Positions 1-7,918 of a stretch of 64,000 nt of DNA are shown one piece after another (the first letter of the stretch is position 1; each line of letters opens with the position of its first letter). This DNA is from Paractinoplanes atraurantiacus (lineage in GTDB: Bacteria; Actinomycetota; Actinomycetes; Mycobacteriales; Micromonosporaceae): assembly GCF_900215205.1 (NCBI RefSeq), contig NZ_OBDY01000008.1, forward strand, positions 248,001 through 312,000. Direction: 5' to 3'. Under the pieces are notes generated by a model. The model did no database searches and was not told the origin of the DNA. It saw only the letters and a program-made list of their open reading frames with translations. Position numbers and translations under genes: made by a program.

Positions 1-345
1 GAAGCGCTCGCCGGCCGGCGGCAGCGGCAGCCCGATCGCCGCCGCCTCGTCCGCCTGGTAGCCGGCGCCGAGACCGAGCCAGGCGCGCCCACCCGAGAGC
101 ACGTCGAGCGTGGTGACGGTCTTGATCAGCAGGGCCGGCGCCCGGAAGGTCACCGGGCTGACCATCGCCCCGAGCCGGACGCGCGAGGTCACGGCGGAGA
201 GAAAACAGAGGATCGAGTACGCCTCGAGCATCGGATCCGTGGCCTTCGCGGCAAGGTCGGCCTGGATGAGGTGATCGGCCACCCAGAGCGTGTGCAGGCC
301 GCAGTCGTCGGCGGCGCGGCCCAGGTCTTTCAGCGCCACGGTCAC
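1..345 (-). CDS. LLM-class F420/flavin-dependent oxidoreductase, partial
   Basis: The gene runs off the left edge, so its C-terminus is not seen. The visible part has the luciferase-like TIM-barrel pattern: GRAADDCGLHTLWVADHL near the start, then VRLGAMVSPVTFRAP, then TLDVLSGGRAWLGLGAGY. Family members of this type (TIGR03560-like) normally carry about 20 further residues before the first motif, including strand 1 of the barrel. Here the frame is closed by a stop at 397-399, and the only good start is GTG at 345 or 339, so the N-terminus looks lost. It is head to head with, and overlaps, a TetR gene that is also N-terminally short. The oxidoreductase assignment is firm, but the substrate is unknown and function is doubtful. 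Confidence 0.72.
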   Translation of the reverse strand, partial: MTVALKDLGRAADDCGLHTLWVADHLIQADLAAKATDPMLEAYSILCFLSAVTSRVRLGAMVSPVTFRAPALLIKTVTTLDVLSGGRAWLGLGAGYQADEAAAIGLPLPPAGERF

Positions 346-901
346 GGTGGCGCAGGTGGCCTTGGCAGCCGGGGTGTCCGAGGCGACGGTGTTCAACTAC
401 TTCGCGTCGAAGGAGGACCTGTTCTTCGAGCGCCTCGACCGCTACGGCCTCGACCTGGTCGATGCGGTGGCGGCGCGGCCCGCCGGCGAGAGCGCCTTGG
501 CCGCGTTCCGCCGGCTGCTCCTGGGTTCGGGCGGCCTGCTGGGTCAGGCCGCCGACGATCCTCGCGCTCGCGACCGGCTGCGGACGGTCAACCGGGTCAT
601 CGCGGACAGTCCAGCGCTGCGGGCGCGTGAGGAGCTTTCCTATATAGGTACGGCCGACGCCTTGGCCGCCCGGCTGCCGGGCGACCCGCTCCAGGCCCGC
701 GTCGTCGCGCATTCGCTGGTCGCCGTGCAGCGTTCTTTGGTGCAGCACGTCCGCGCGCGCCTTCTGGGCGGTGCCGCCCTTTCCGGCGGCTCCTCATCTG
801 GTGCGGCGGCCGGTGACCTCGCTTCCGACGTGGCGGCCAAGGGGGAGAAGGCGTTTGCGCTGCTGGAGCGAGGGCTGGGTGACTACGGCATTGCGGCGTA
901 G
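290..901 (+). CDS. TetR/AcrR-family regulator, apparently N-terminally truncated
   Basis: The recognisable helix-turn-helix, VALAAGVSEATVFNYF followed by SKEDLFFERL, lies at residues about 21-45 and is followed by an alpha-helical ligand-binding region of normal length. TetR proteins usually have a first helix of about 25 residues (an A..LF...G pattern) before this point. Here the preceding residues match the reverse strand of the neighbouring oxidoreductase instead. ATG 290 is the upstream start and GTG 347 is an internal alternative. Without helix 1 the DNA-binding domain would be unstable, so this may be a pseudogene. A divergent regulator/oxidoreductase pair is common, which suggests the junction is a deletion through their shared promoter. 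Confidence 0.6.
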   Translation: MCRPQSSAARPRSFSATVTVAQVALAAGVSEATVFNYFASKEDLFFERLDRYGLDLVDAVAARPAGESALAAFRRLLLGSGGLLGQAADDPRARDRLRTVNRVIADSPALRAREELSYIGTADALAARLPGDPLQARVVAHSLVAVQRSLVQHVRARLLGGAALSGGSSSGAAAGDLASDVAAKGEKAFALLERGLGDYGIAA

Positions 902-907
902 GCGCGG

Positions 908-1381
908 TTACGGGGCCACGGCGTAGAGCTCGACCAGGCGGTGACGGGCGGCGGCGAGGCGGTCGCCGGTCACGGCCAGGAAGCGCCGGCTGAGGTCGCG
1001 GGCCAGGCCGGGGTCTTCGGACATGAGCTTGTGGACTCGTACGGCGTCCAGCTCGACCGCCCTCATGTCCTCGGCGACCACGGCGCCGAAGCGCCAGCGG
1101 CACGGTGGCAGCAGCCACGACCAGCCGACCACGGAGCCCGGGCCGAGGCGCTCGATGGTGACGTCGCCGCGGCCGGGGACGAACAGGTCGATCGCGACGG
1201 TTCCGGAGTGGACCAGCCAGAAGCGGTCGGCCGGGCCGTCCTCGCGGCAGAGCCGGTGGCCCGCGGCCCGGTAGACCGGGCGGCCCGCCCACGACAGCCG
1301 GTGCATCCAGTGCACCGGCATGTCGGTCACGAAGTCGTGCAGGGCGAGCAGATCGAAGACGGACAGTGTGGTCATGTCCAC
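908..1381 (-). CDS. Cyclic-nucleotide-binding-domain protein
   Basis: A 157-residue protein built as one cNMP-binding beta-roll. It has a GTVAIDLFVPGRGDVTIERLGPGSVVGW segment resembling the phosphate-binding cassette region of Crp-type domains, followed by a C-terminal helix. No helix-turn-helix follows, so it is a stand-alone sensor domain rather than a Crp-type transcription factor. The canonical RxA arginine of cAMP binders is not obvious, so the ligand is uncertain. It is convergent with the TetR gene and lies 49 bp from the bicupin stop, so it could be co-transcribed behind the bicupin gene on the minus strand. Confidence 0.7.
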   Translation of the reverse strand: MDMTTLSVFDLLALHDFVTDMPVHWMHRLSWAGRPVYRAAGHRLCREDGPADRFWLVHSGTVAIDLFVPGRGDVTIERLGPGSVVGWSWLLPPCRWRFGAVVAEDMRAVELDAVRVHKLMSEDPGLARDLSRRFLAVTGDRLAAARHRLVELYAVAP

Positions 1382-1430
1382 AGACTCGTCCGGCGGGCGG
1401 GCCCTCAGTAGGGCCGAAAGGACCGCCCTG

Positions 1431-2462
1431 TCACACCCGGTCGACCTGGTTGACGCGGCCGACGATCAGCGGGTCGGCCGGGGTGAAGGGCAGCGCCGGC
1501 AGGTCCTCGGGCGCGACGTCGAAGGCGGCCGCGACCGTCTCCGGCCGCAGGGCGCTCAGAGCCGCGCGATATCCGATGTCGCGGGGCATCGGCTGGTCGA
1601 AGAAGATCAGGAAGTGGATGTCGCCCTCGCCGATGTCCTCGATGTGGTGCGGGTACGAGCGCGGGATGAAGTAGACGTCGCCCTCGTGCAGCTCGAAGGT
1701 GTCCCACGTGCCGTCCGGGCTGAGGATGGTCATCCGGCCCGTGCCCTTGGCGATGTAGCCCATCTCGGCCGTCTCCGGGTGCCAGTGCGGTTCCCGCATG
1801 CCGCTGTCGGCGATCTTCAGCGAGTACATGGCGACGTTGTCGAGCACCGGCCAGAACTGCTTGCGGGCGGTCTTGGCCCAGCCCTCGGCCGAGGCGACCG
1901 GGGCCGACATGGCTTCGACGTCGAACTTGAACGGGTCGAGCCGCTGGTCGTCCCGGGTCGGCTCGGGCCGGCGGGCCGCCTCCTGGATGGCGCCGTCGCG
2001 CACCTCGTGGTTGCGCTTGCCGACGGCGGTGGCGGGCAGGTCGAACGTGTTGCCGATGACGGCGTCGGACATCACGGCCAGCGAGCCGGACAGGCCGAAC
2101 TCCTCGGGGCGCTCGTGGGTGAGGGTGGCGATGAACTCTGCCGTCTCGTCGCCGATCACCTCGATGGTGTGCAGCGCGCCCGACGGGACGTAGAACATCT
2201 GCCCTTCGCGGATCGTGAACCGGTGGTACTGGCTGCCGTTGTCGAAGACCGTGATGAGGGCGGCGCCGCGCAGGCAGTAGTTCAGCTCGTTGGCGTTGGT
2301 GTGCCAGTGCGGCTCGCGGATCTGGCCCGGTTGCAACACCAGGCGCCGGATGGAGAGCCGGGACAGCAGGGGGAACTCGTCCGCACTGAGGCTCTGCACC
2401 GAGCCGCCCTTGAACTCGGTGGTCGGCTTCTGCTCACGCAACGACATGACGTGGCTCGACAT
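1431..2462 (-). CDS. Bicupin, oxalate decarboxylase-type
   Basis: A 343-residue protein with two cupin domains. Each keeps the metal-ligand set: domain 1 has REPHWHTNANELNYCLRG with a later H in GALHTIEV, and domain 2 has REPHWHPETAEMGYIAKG with PHHIEDIG. This HxHxxxxE...H pattern binds Mn(II) in oxalate decarboxylases and oxidases of the bicupin family. No signal peptide is seen, so the protein is cytoplasmic. ATG 2462 is chosen because GGAG lies 7 bases upstream; the open frame continues further but without homology. It is divergent from an Nramp-type metal transporter 142 bp away, which fits a Mn requirement. Oxalate as substrate is inferred from family only. Confidence 0.8.
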   Translation of the reverse strand: MSSHVMSLREQKPTTEFKGGSVQSLSADEFPLLSRLSIRRLVLQPGQIREPHWHTNANELNYCLRGAALITVFDNGSQYHRFTIREGQMFYVPSGALHTIEVIGDETAEFIATLTHERPEEFGLSGSLAVMSDAVIGNTFDLPATAVGKRNHEVRDGAIQEAARRPEPTRDDQRLDPFKFDVEAMSAPVASAEGWAKTARKQFWPVLDNVAMYSLKIADSGMREPHWHPETAEMGYIAKGTGRMTILSPDGTWDTFELHEGDVYFIPRSYPHHIEDIGEGDIHFLIFFDQPMPRDIGYRAALSALRPETVAAAFDVAPEDLPALPFTPADPLIVGRVNQVDRV

Positions 2463-2604
2463 GGCAATTCTCCAATTTCGGCCGTACGGGATTGGCCGCA
2501 CCGGTACCCGGGCCGCCGAAGTGACGAAGCGGAATCGAGTCGTGCGTCTCAGGTGACGAGCGGCACCGACTAAGCCACCCCCGTGCCGGGGATCTTGGCC
2601 GGGC

Positions 2605-3846
2605 ATGAGTGTGGGTTCCCTCGTCGAAGTCCGGGCCCGTGGGCGGGTCCGGGGCCGGCTGGCGCTGATGGGGCCGGCCCTGGTGGCGGCCATCGCGTAC
2701 GTGGATCCGGGCAACGTCGCGGCCAACACCCAGGCCGGCGCCGAGACCGGATACGCGCTGATCTGGGTGGTGGTGCTGGCCAGCGTGATCGCGATGTTGG
2801 TGCAATATCTGTCGGCCAAGCTGGGCCTGGCCACGGGCCGAAGCCTGCCGGAGGTGTGCGGCGAGGTCCTGTCCCGCCGGATGAACATCGTGATGTGGGT
2901 GCAGTCGGAGATCGTGGCGGTCTTCACGGACATCGCCGAGTTCGTGGGGGCGGCCCTCGGCCTGCATCTGCTGTTCGGGGTGCCGCTTCCGCTGGCCGGA
3001 TTGGTGATCGGCGTCGCGTCGCTGCTGCTGCTGAATTTGCGCGAGCGGGGCGTCCGCCGTTTCGAGGCCGGGGTGGCGATCCTCCTGCTTTTGACGGCGG
3101 CCGGTTTCGCGTACACCACAATAAAGCTGAACCGAATCGCCTGGCCCGAGTTGGGTTCGGGCCTGACACCGAGCCTGTCCGGCGACACGGCGTTGCTGCT
3201 GGCGGCGGGCCTGGTCGGCGCGACGGTGATGCCGCACGCGGTGTACCTGCATTCCGCGCTCACGGAGCACCGGGTGACGGCGACGAGCGGCGCCGGCCGC
3301 CGCTACCTGCTGAAGTTCCTGCGCATCGACTGCCTGGCCGGCCTGGGCCTGGCCGCCCTGGTGAACATCGCGATGCTGGTGCTGGCGGCCGAGCTCTACA
3401 GCACACACCAGGGAGCCGACAGTTCGATCCAGACCGCACACGACCTGATCGGCATAACGCTGGGCGCGGGCGCGGCCGTCATCTTCGCGGGCTCCCTGCT
3501 GACGTCGGGCGTGGCCTCGGCCAGCGTCGGCACGTACGCCGGACAGGTGGTCATGGCCGGGTTCATAGGCAGAGAGATTCCCGTGTACGCCCGCAGGTTG
3601 ATCACCATGGTCCCGTCGCTGGCCGTGCTGACCCTGGGCCTGCCCCTGACCACCGCTCTGGTGGCGAGCCAGGCGGTCCTGTCGTTCGGCGTGCCGTTCG
3701 CGTTGATCGCTCTGGTACTGGTGACCCGCCGCCGCGACTTGATGGGCTCCCTGGTCAACCGCCCGCTCACCACAGCCGCGGCGTGCTTAGCCAGCACTTT
3801 GGTGATCCTCCTCAACATAGGCCTGCTGGCCACCTTGTTCACGTGA
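2605..3846 (+). CDS. Nramp-family divalent metal (Mn/Fe) transporter
   Basis: A 413-residue integral membrane protein with about eleven hydrophobic helices. It carries both Nramp metal-site signatures: DPGN at residues 34-37 in helix 1 and MPH at 209-211 in helix 6. These coordinate Mn2+ or Fe2+ during proton-coupled uptake. Length is typical of bacterial MntH. The start ATG 2605 has only a weak Shine-Dalgarno; the assignment rests on the conserved N-terminal LMGPALVAAIAYVDPGN. It diverges from the bicupin gene. I saw no clear MntR or Fur box in the 142-bp gap, so regulation is unknown. Confidence 0.88.
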   Translation: MSVGSLVEVRARGRVRGRLALMGPALVAAIAYVDPGNVAANTQAGAETGYALIWVVVLASVIAMLVQYLSAKLGLATGRSLPEVCGEVLSRRMNIVMWVQSEIVAVFTDIAEFVGAALGLHLLFGVPLPLAGLVIGVASLLLLNLRERGVRRFEAGVAILLLLTAAGFAYTTIKLNRIAWPELGSGLTPSLSGDTALLLAAGLVGATVMPHAVYLHSALTEHRVTATSGAGRRYLLKFLRIDCLAGLGLAALVNIAMLVLAAELYSTHQGADSSIQTAHDLIGITLGAGAAVIFAGSLLTSGVASASVGTYAGQVVMAGFIGREIPVYARRLITMVPSLAVLTLGLPLTTALVASQAVLSFGVPFALIALVLVTRRRDLMGSLVNRPLTTAAACLASTLVILLNIGLLATLFT

Positions 3847-3943
3847 CCCTCCGCGGGTCGCACTGCCGCCCCCCGCCCGCCTGCCGCCGTCCGTTGTCGT
3901 CTACCCGGCGGCGACTCGCCGTCCCGGCCGTCACCATGGCCCG

Positions 3944-4411
3944 ATGACTGACCTTTCTCCGTTGCTCGACCGGGTGGACGCGGCGGCGCGCTGCCTGATC
4001 GAGGGCGACGCACGCGGCTATTTCGACCTGCTGCCGCACGCCGGCGATTACACCTTGATGTCCCCGTACGGAGGCGACGTCGACCACGGCGCCACCGTGA
4101 CCGACGAGGCCGTGGCGGGCATCGCGGCGTGGTTCCAGGGCGGCGAGGTGGAACTGGAGGTCGTGGCCGCCCACCATTCAGCCGACCTGGCCGTCCTGGT
4201 CCTGATCGAACGCCAGCACGGCCGCATAGGCGGCCTGGACCAGGACTGGTCCCTGCGGGTGACCTTGGTCTTCCGCCGGGCGGACGACCGCTGGCTCCTC
4301 CTGCACCGCCACGCCGACGCCCTGACTCACCGCATCGACCACGACACACTGGCCGCCTTGGCCCGCGGTGTCAGACCGGGTTCCGCCCCAGATACCGAAG
4401 CCCCCGCTTGA
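3944..4411 (+). CDS. SnoaL/NTF2-like fold protein (DUF4440-like)
   Basis: A 155-residue protein with the cone-shaped NTF2-like pattern: an N-terminal helix (LLDRVDAAARCLIEGDARGYFDLL), a central strand region beginning YTLMSPYGG, and two long C-terminal strands with DQDWSLRVTLVFRRADDRWLLLHRHAD. This matches the ketosteroid-isomerase-like DUF4440 group, often annotated as a nuclear transport factor 2 family protein. No reaction can be assigned. The 3' end overlaps the convergent peptidase-like gene by 41 bp. Confidence 0.65.
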   Translation: MTDLSPLLDRVDAAARCLIEGDARGYFDLLPHAGDYTLMSPYGGDVDHGATVTDEAVAGIAAWFQGGEVELEVVAAHHSADLAVLVLIERQHGRIGGLDQDWSLRVTLVFRRADDRWLLLHRHADALTHRIDHDTLAALARGVRPGSAPDTEAPA

Positions 4412-5138
4412 GATAGACCCGCGGATTGGTGTCGAGGCACCGAGCCCACATCGGATCCGGTTCTCCGCGCAGCCAGGCATAGCGAGCCAGCGCATATCCG
4501 TACATCGGCTCCGTCAGATACCCCAGCCGCGAAGTCCGGTACCCCGCCTCATGCCGGTTGAATTCAAAGGCGGCATTGGCAGCAAAGATCCCCATCCCGA
4601 AGAACACCGTGAGCAGATCGGTGAGCGGTTCATGGTCCTCCCGCTCCGGATCGATCCGAAGTCCCCCACTTCCGCCCGCGCCACCGTTTCCGCCCGCGCC
4701 GCGCTCGTCGTTGAGCAGGATGGCGTGGCCCAGCTCGTGGGCGATGGTGGCGACCAGGGCCATGGGCTCGGCCGCCTTGTCGTCGCGGATGCCGATGACC
4801 GATCGCCCGTTCCGGACGCGATGATGCCCGGCCGCCACGTTCCACCGCCGGGTCAGTGGCACGTACGAGGCCAACCCGTCGTCCTCGTCGTCGGCGTCGT
4901 GTTCGAGGTCGATGCGCGCCGGGTCGACACCCATGTGCCGGCAGACCCTCCGGAACACCGACCGAACGTCGTCCCGGCTTCCCCGGTAGACGCCCGGGAA
5001 GAACTCGTCAGTGGGCAGCACGACCGTGCCGAGCAGCCGCTCCCGTCCGAACTCGCCGATCATCCAGTCCAGCGACGTCTCGATCCAGTCCCGCTCCACT
5101 TCGCGTACCGGGCATTCCGCCCGACCCCACCACCGCAT
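4371..5138 (-). CDS. Putative zinc metalloprotease-like protein with HExxH motif
   Basis: A 255-residue protein of unknown family whose only catalytic-looking motif is HELGHAIL at about residues 136-143, the HExxH zinc signature of gluzincin/metzincin-type peptidases. It is followed by a Gly-rich linker (GAGGNGGAGGSGG) and a second half with LTDLLTVFFGMGIFAAN, which could supply the third ligand. No signal peptide is visible. It probably belongs to actinobacterial hypothetical proteins that share this motif. It is convergent with the NTF2-like gene and 22 bp upstream of the P450 stop region on the same strand. Confidence 0.6.
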   Translation of the reverse strand: MRWWGRAECPVREVERDWIETSLDWMIGEFGRERLLGTVVLPTDEFFPGVYRGSRDDVRSVFRRVCRHMGVDPARIDLEHDADDEDDGLASYVPLTRRWNVAAGHHRVRNGRSVIGIRDDKAAEPMALVATIAHELGHAILLNDERGAGGNGGAGGSGGLRIDPEREDHEPLTDLLTVFFGMGIFAANAAFEFNRHEAGYRTSRLGYLTEPMYGYALARYAWLRGEPDPMWARCLDTNPRVYLKRGLRYLGRNPV

Positions 5139-5160
5139 GCCCCGATTGTGGAACCGCGTT

Positions 5161-6324
5161 TCAAGACAACAGCACAGGCAGCCTCCTCAACCCGCGCAGA
5201 AGCAGTCCCGGCCGCCACTCCGGACGGGCCGGCGGCGCCAGGCGAAGGCCCGGGAACCGCTCGATCAGTCGCGCGAAGGCGATCTGCCCTTCCAGCCGGG
5301 CCAGCGGCGCCCCCAGGCAGTAGTGGATCCCGTGCCCGAAGGCCAGATGCGGATTGTTGTCGCGATCGAGCACCATCTCGTCCGGTGCCGGGAAGCGCTC
5401 GTCGCGGTTGGCCGCCAACAGCCCGATCACCACTTCTTCCCCGGCCGAGATGCGCTGGTCCCCGATGGTCAGATCGGTGGCGGCAACCCGAAAGGTGGCC
5501 GTCTCGACCGGCGCCTCGAACCGCAACATCTCCTCGACCGCCGCCGGCAACAGCCCCGGCTCGGCCACGACCCGCTCCCACCGCTGCCGCTCGCTGAGCA
5601 GCAGCCAGGCCCCGTTCCCGATCAGGTTGACGGTGGTCTCGTGCCCGGCGATGAGCAGCAGAAACACCATCGAGGTCAGCTCGTCCTCGCTGAGCCGGTC
5701 GCCTTCCTCGCGGACCTCCAGCAACGCCGCCAAGAGGTCGTCGCCACCCTGATGCCGCCGCCGGGCCAGCAACTCCTGGATGTAAGCGATCAACGCCATC
5801 ACGGCACCGGAATGGTCGACCCCGGGTTGCGGCCCGCTGACGATGACGGTCGTCCACTCCCGAAAGGCATCACGATCCCCGGCCGGCACCCCGAGCAGCT
5901 CACAGATGACTTGGATGGGCAACGGAAACGCGAACGCGTCGATCAGGTCGACCTCGCCGCCCCCGGCGGCCATGTCGTCCAGGAGGCCGGCGGTGATCTC
6001 TTCGATTCGCGGGCGCAGCTCCTCGACGCGGCGGGCGGTGAAGGCCGCGGAGACCAGCCGGCGCAGGCGCGTGTGGTCGGGCGGGTCGGCGGCGAGCATG
6101 TGGCGGCTGACCGCGGGAAGGCCGATCACCGGGTACTGCTTGGAGAGCCGGGGGTCGCTCAGCGCATGTTTGGCGTCCTCGTACCGGGTGACCAGCCAGG
6201 CCTCGGCGCCGCCGGGCAGCTGGACCCGATGAACCGGGTCCTCGCTGCGCAACCGGGCGTAGAACGGATGAGGGTCGGCGTGGAACGCCGGGTCGGTGAG
6301 ATCGAGCTGAGCGTCCTGTGTCAT
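5161..6324 (-). CDS. Cytochrome P450 (bacterial class I)
   Basis: A 387-residue soluble P450. The I-helix oxygen-binding motif AGHETT is at 226-231, the K-helix ExxR at 265-268, and the heme-thiolate loop FGHGIHYCLG has its cysteine ligand at residue 336. The absence of a membrane anchor and the length fit CYP105/CYP107-like actinomycete enzymes that use ferredoxin partners; none is encoded here. ATG 6324 is supported by GGAGGAG 6 bases upstream. A strong hairpin separates it from the hydroxyproline operon upstream, so it is probably a separate unit. The substrate cannot be predicted. Confidence 0.9.
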   Translation of the reverse strand: MTQDAQLDLTDPAFHADPHPFYARLRSEDPVHRVQLPGGAEAWLVTRYEDAKHALSDPRLSKQYPVIGLPAVSRHMLAADPPDHTRLRRLVSAAFTARRVEELRPRIEEITAGLLDDMAAGGGEVDLIDAFAFPLPIQVICELLGVPAGDRDAFREWTTVIVSGPQPGVDHSGAVMALIAYIQELLARRRHQGGDDLLAALLEVREEGDRLSEDELTSMVFLLLIAGHETTVNLIGNGAWLLLSERQRWERVVAEPGLLPAAVEEMLRFEAPVETATFRVAATDLTIGDQRISAGEEVVIGLLAANRDERFPAPDEMVLDRDNNPHLAFGHGIHYCLGAPLARLEGQIAFARLIERFPGLRLAPPARPEWRPGLLLRGLRRLPVLLS

Positions 6325-6380
6325 GGGCTCTCCTCCATGCCATCGATGGCCGTGAATGAGATTACCGGCTCGGCCCCGGC

Positions 6381-6415
6381 GCCCGGCCCGATCGCGGCAT
6401 GCGATCGGACCGGGC
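6381..6415 (-). terminator. Strong hairpin after the hydroxyproline operon
   Basis: Inner arms CCGATCGC (6388-6395) and GCGATCGG (6401-6408) pair perfectly around a 5-base loop. Outer arms GCCCGG (6381-6386) and CCGGGC (6410-6415) extend the stem past one bulged base on each side. It begins 6 bases past the stop of the aldehyde dehydrogenase gene and lacks a U-run, as is usual in G+C-rich actinomycetes. Confidence 0.5.
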
Positions 6416-6420
6416 CGATG

Positions 6421-7911
6421 TCAGATCTCGCCCCAGTGGGCCGACTCTCCGGCGCGGGACCGATGCTGCGGAACGCCCCAGGGGTTGTCGTCGCGCAGCG
6501 GCTCGGGAAGCAGCTCCGGCGGGCAGTCCTGATAGGTGACCGGGCGCAGGAAGCGGTCGATCGCGGCCGTGCCGACCGACGTGGTCGTCGGGTTGGTGGT
6601 GGCCGGCCACGGGCCACCGTGCTGCTGGGCGGGAGTGACCGCCACGCCGGTGGGCCACCCGTTGAACAGGAGCCGCCCGGACCGGTCACTCAGGAGGGCG
6701 ACGAGATCGCGCAGCCACGGCGAGTCCTCGCCCTCACCGGTGTGCACCCCGGCCGCCAGGGATCCCTCGACCAGCCCGGCCAGCTCGGCGGCGAGCGCCT
6801 CACCGGGTTCGTAGCGGACCACCACCGACAACGGCCCGAACGCCTCGTCCAGCAGAGTGTCCCGATGCTCGATCAGCGTCGCCAGGTCGGTCTCCACCAG
6901 CGTCGGCGAGGCATCGAGGTCGGCGACCTCGCCGGCCACGACCACAGTGACACCGGAGGTGCCCAGCACCTCGTCGCGCCGCCGCGCGTAGCCCTCGGCA
7001 ATGCCGGGATGCAGCAGCCGATGCGGCCCCGCCGCCTCGAAGGCGCCGGCCGCGAGACCCGCGAATCCGCCGGCGCCGACCGAAGATCCGGCCGCGTGAG
7101 CGGACGCGGGCTCGGCGGTAGGCACGAAGAGCAGGCCCGGCTTGGTGCAGAGCTGGCCGGCGGAGCTGGTGACGCTGGTGGCGAAGCCGGCGGCGATCTG
7201 GTCGGCCCGCTCGGCGAGGGCGGCGGGCGTCACCACGACCGGGTTGATGCTGCCCAGCTCGCCGTAGAACGGGATGGGATGTTCGCGCTCGGCGGCGATG
7301 CGGGCGAGCGCGCGTCCCCCGGCCACCGAGCCGGTGAAGGCCGCCGCCGTGATCCGCGGGTCGCGCAGCGCGGCGACGCCCTCCTCCTGGCCGTGGATCA
7401 CGGTCAGGGCGTCGGCCGGCAGCCCGGTCGAGGCGATCGCGGCGCGGGCGATCTCGGCCGTGCGGTCGGAGAGCTTCGGATGACCGGGGTGGGCCTTGAC
7501 CACCACCGGGCATCCCGCCGCCAGGGCCGAGGCCGTGTCGCCGCCCAGCACCGAGAACGCGAACGGGAAGTTACTCGCCGCGAAGTTCAGCACCGGCCCG
7601 AGTGGCACCCGGTAGCGCCGCAGGTCGGGCCGCGGCCCCAGCACGAAGTCGGGGTCGGCGTCGTCGATGCGCACATCGAGGAACTCGCCCGCGGCCGCGA
7701 CCGAGGCGAAGAGCCGGAGCTGCACGGTGGTCCGCTTGAGCTCGCCGCGCAGCCGGCCCTCGGCCAGGCCCGTCTCGGCCTGGGCCACGGGGATCAGCTC
7801 GTCGGCCGCGGCGTCGAGCGCGTCCGCGACGGCGACCAGGGCCCGCGCCCGTTCGTGCGGTGGGAAGGCGCCGAAGTCGGCCGCGGCGGCGGCGCCGATT
7901 ACGTCAGTCAT
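6421..7911 (-). CDS. Alpha-ketoglutarate-semialdehyde (2,5-dioxovalerate) dehydrogenase
   Basis: A 496-residue aldehyde dehydrogenase of the short, divergent branch used for 2,5-dioxopentanoate. Visible motifs are VLNFAASNFPFAFSVLGGD (cofactor-binding region), AAFTGSVAGGRAL, the general-base segment YGELGSINPVVV, and the nucleophile SSAGQLCTKPG with Cys255. It oxidises alpha-ketoglutarate semialdehyde to alpha-ketoglutarate with NAD(P)+, the last step of 4-hydroxyproline breakdown. The gene is the last of a co-directional run, 7 bp after the epimerase stop, directly downstream of the deaminase and epimerase genes. The family alone would also fit sugar-acid pathways, but the context favours hydroxyproline. 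Confidence 0.85.
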   Translation of the reverse strand: MTDVIGAAAAADFGAFPPHERARALVAVADALDAAADELIPVAQAETGLAEGRLRGELKRTTVQLRLFASVAAAGEFLDVRIDDADPDFVLGPRPDLRRYRVPLGPVLNFAASNFPFAFSVLGGDTASALAAGCPVVVKAHPGHPKLSDRTAEIARAAIASTGLPADALTVIHGQEEGVAALRDPRITAAAFTGSVAGGRALARIAAEREHPIPFYGELGSINPVVVTPAALAERADQIAAGFATSVTSSAGQLCTKPGLLFVPTAEPASAHAAGSSVGAGGFAGLAAGAFEAAGPHRLLHPGIAEGYARRRDEVLGTSGVTVVVAGEVADLDASPTLVETDLATLIEHRDTLLDEAFGPLSVVVRYEPGEALAAELAGLVEGSLAAGVHTGEGEDSPWLRDLVALLSDRSGRLLFNGWPTGVAVTPAQQHGGPWPATTNPTTTSVGTAAIDRFLRPVTYQDCPPELLPEPLRDDNPWGVPQHRSRAGESAHWGEI

Positions 7912-7918
7912 GGGAACC

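Noticed and set aside
271..360. AAQVFQRHG in one plus-strand frame, resembling helix 1 of a TetR protein
   Set aside because: The same bases encode the conserved LKDLGRAAD segment of the oxidoreductase on the other strand, and no frame links it to the TetR helix-turn-helix. The resemblance is coincidental.
5161..6324. P450 as part of the hydroxyproline operon
   Set aside because: It is on the same strand and downstream, but a strong hairpin at 6381-6415 and a good independent ribosome site argue for a separate unit. No P450 step is known in that pathway.
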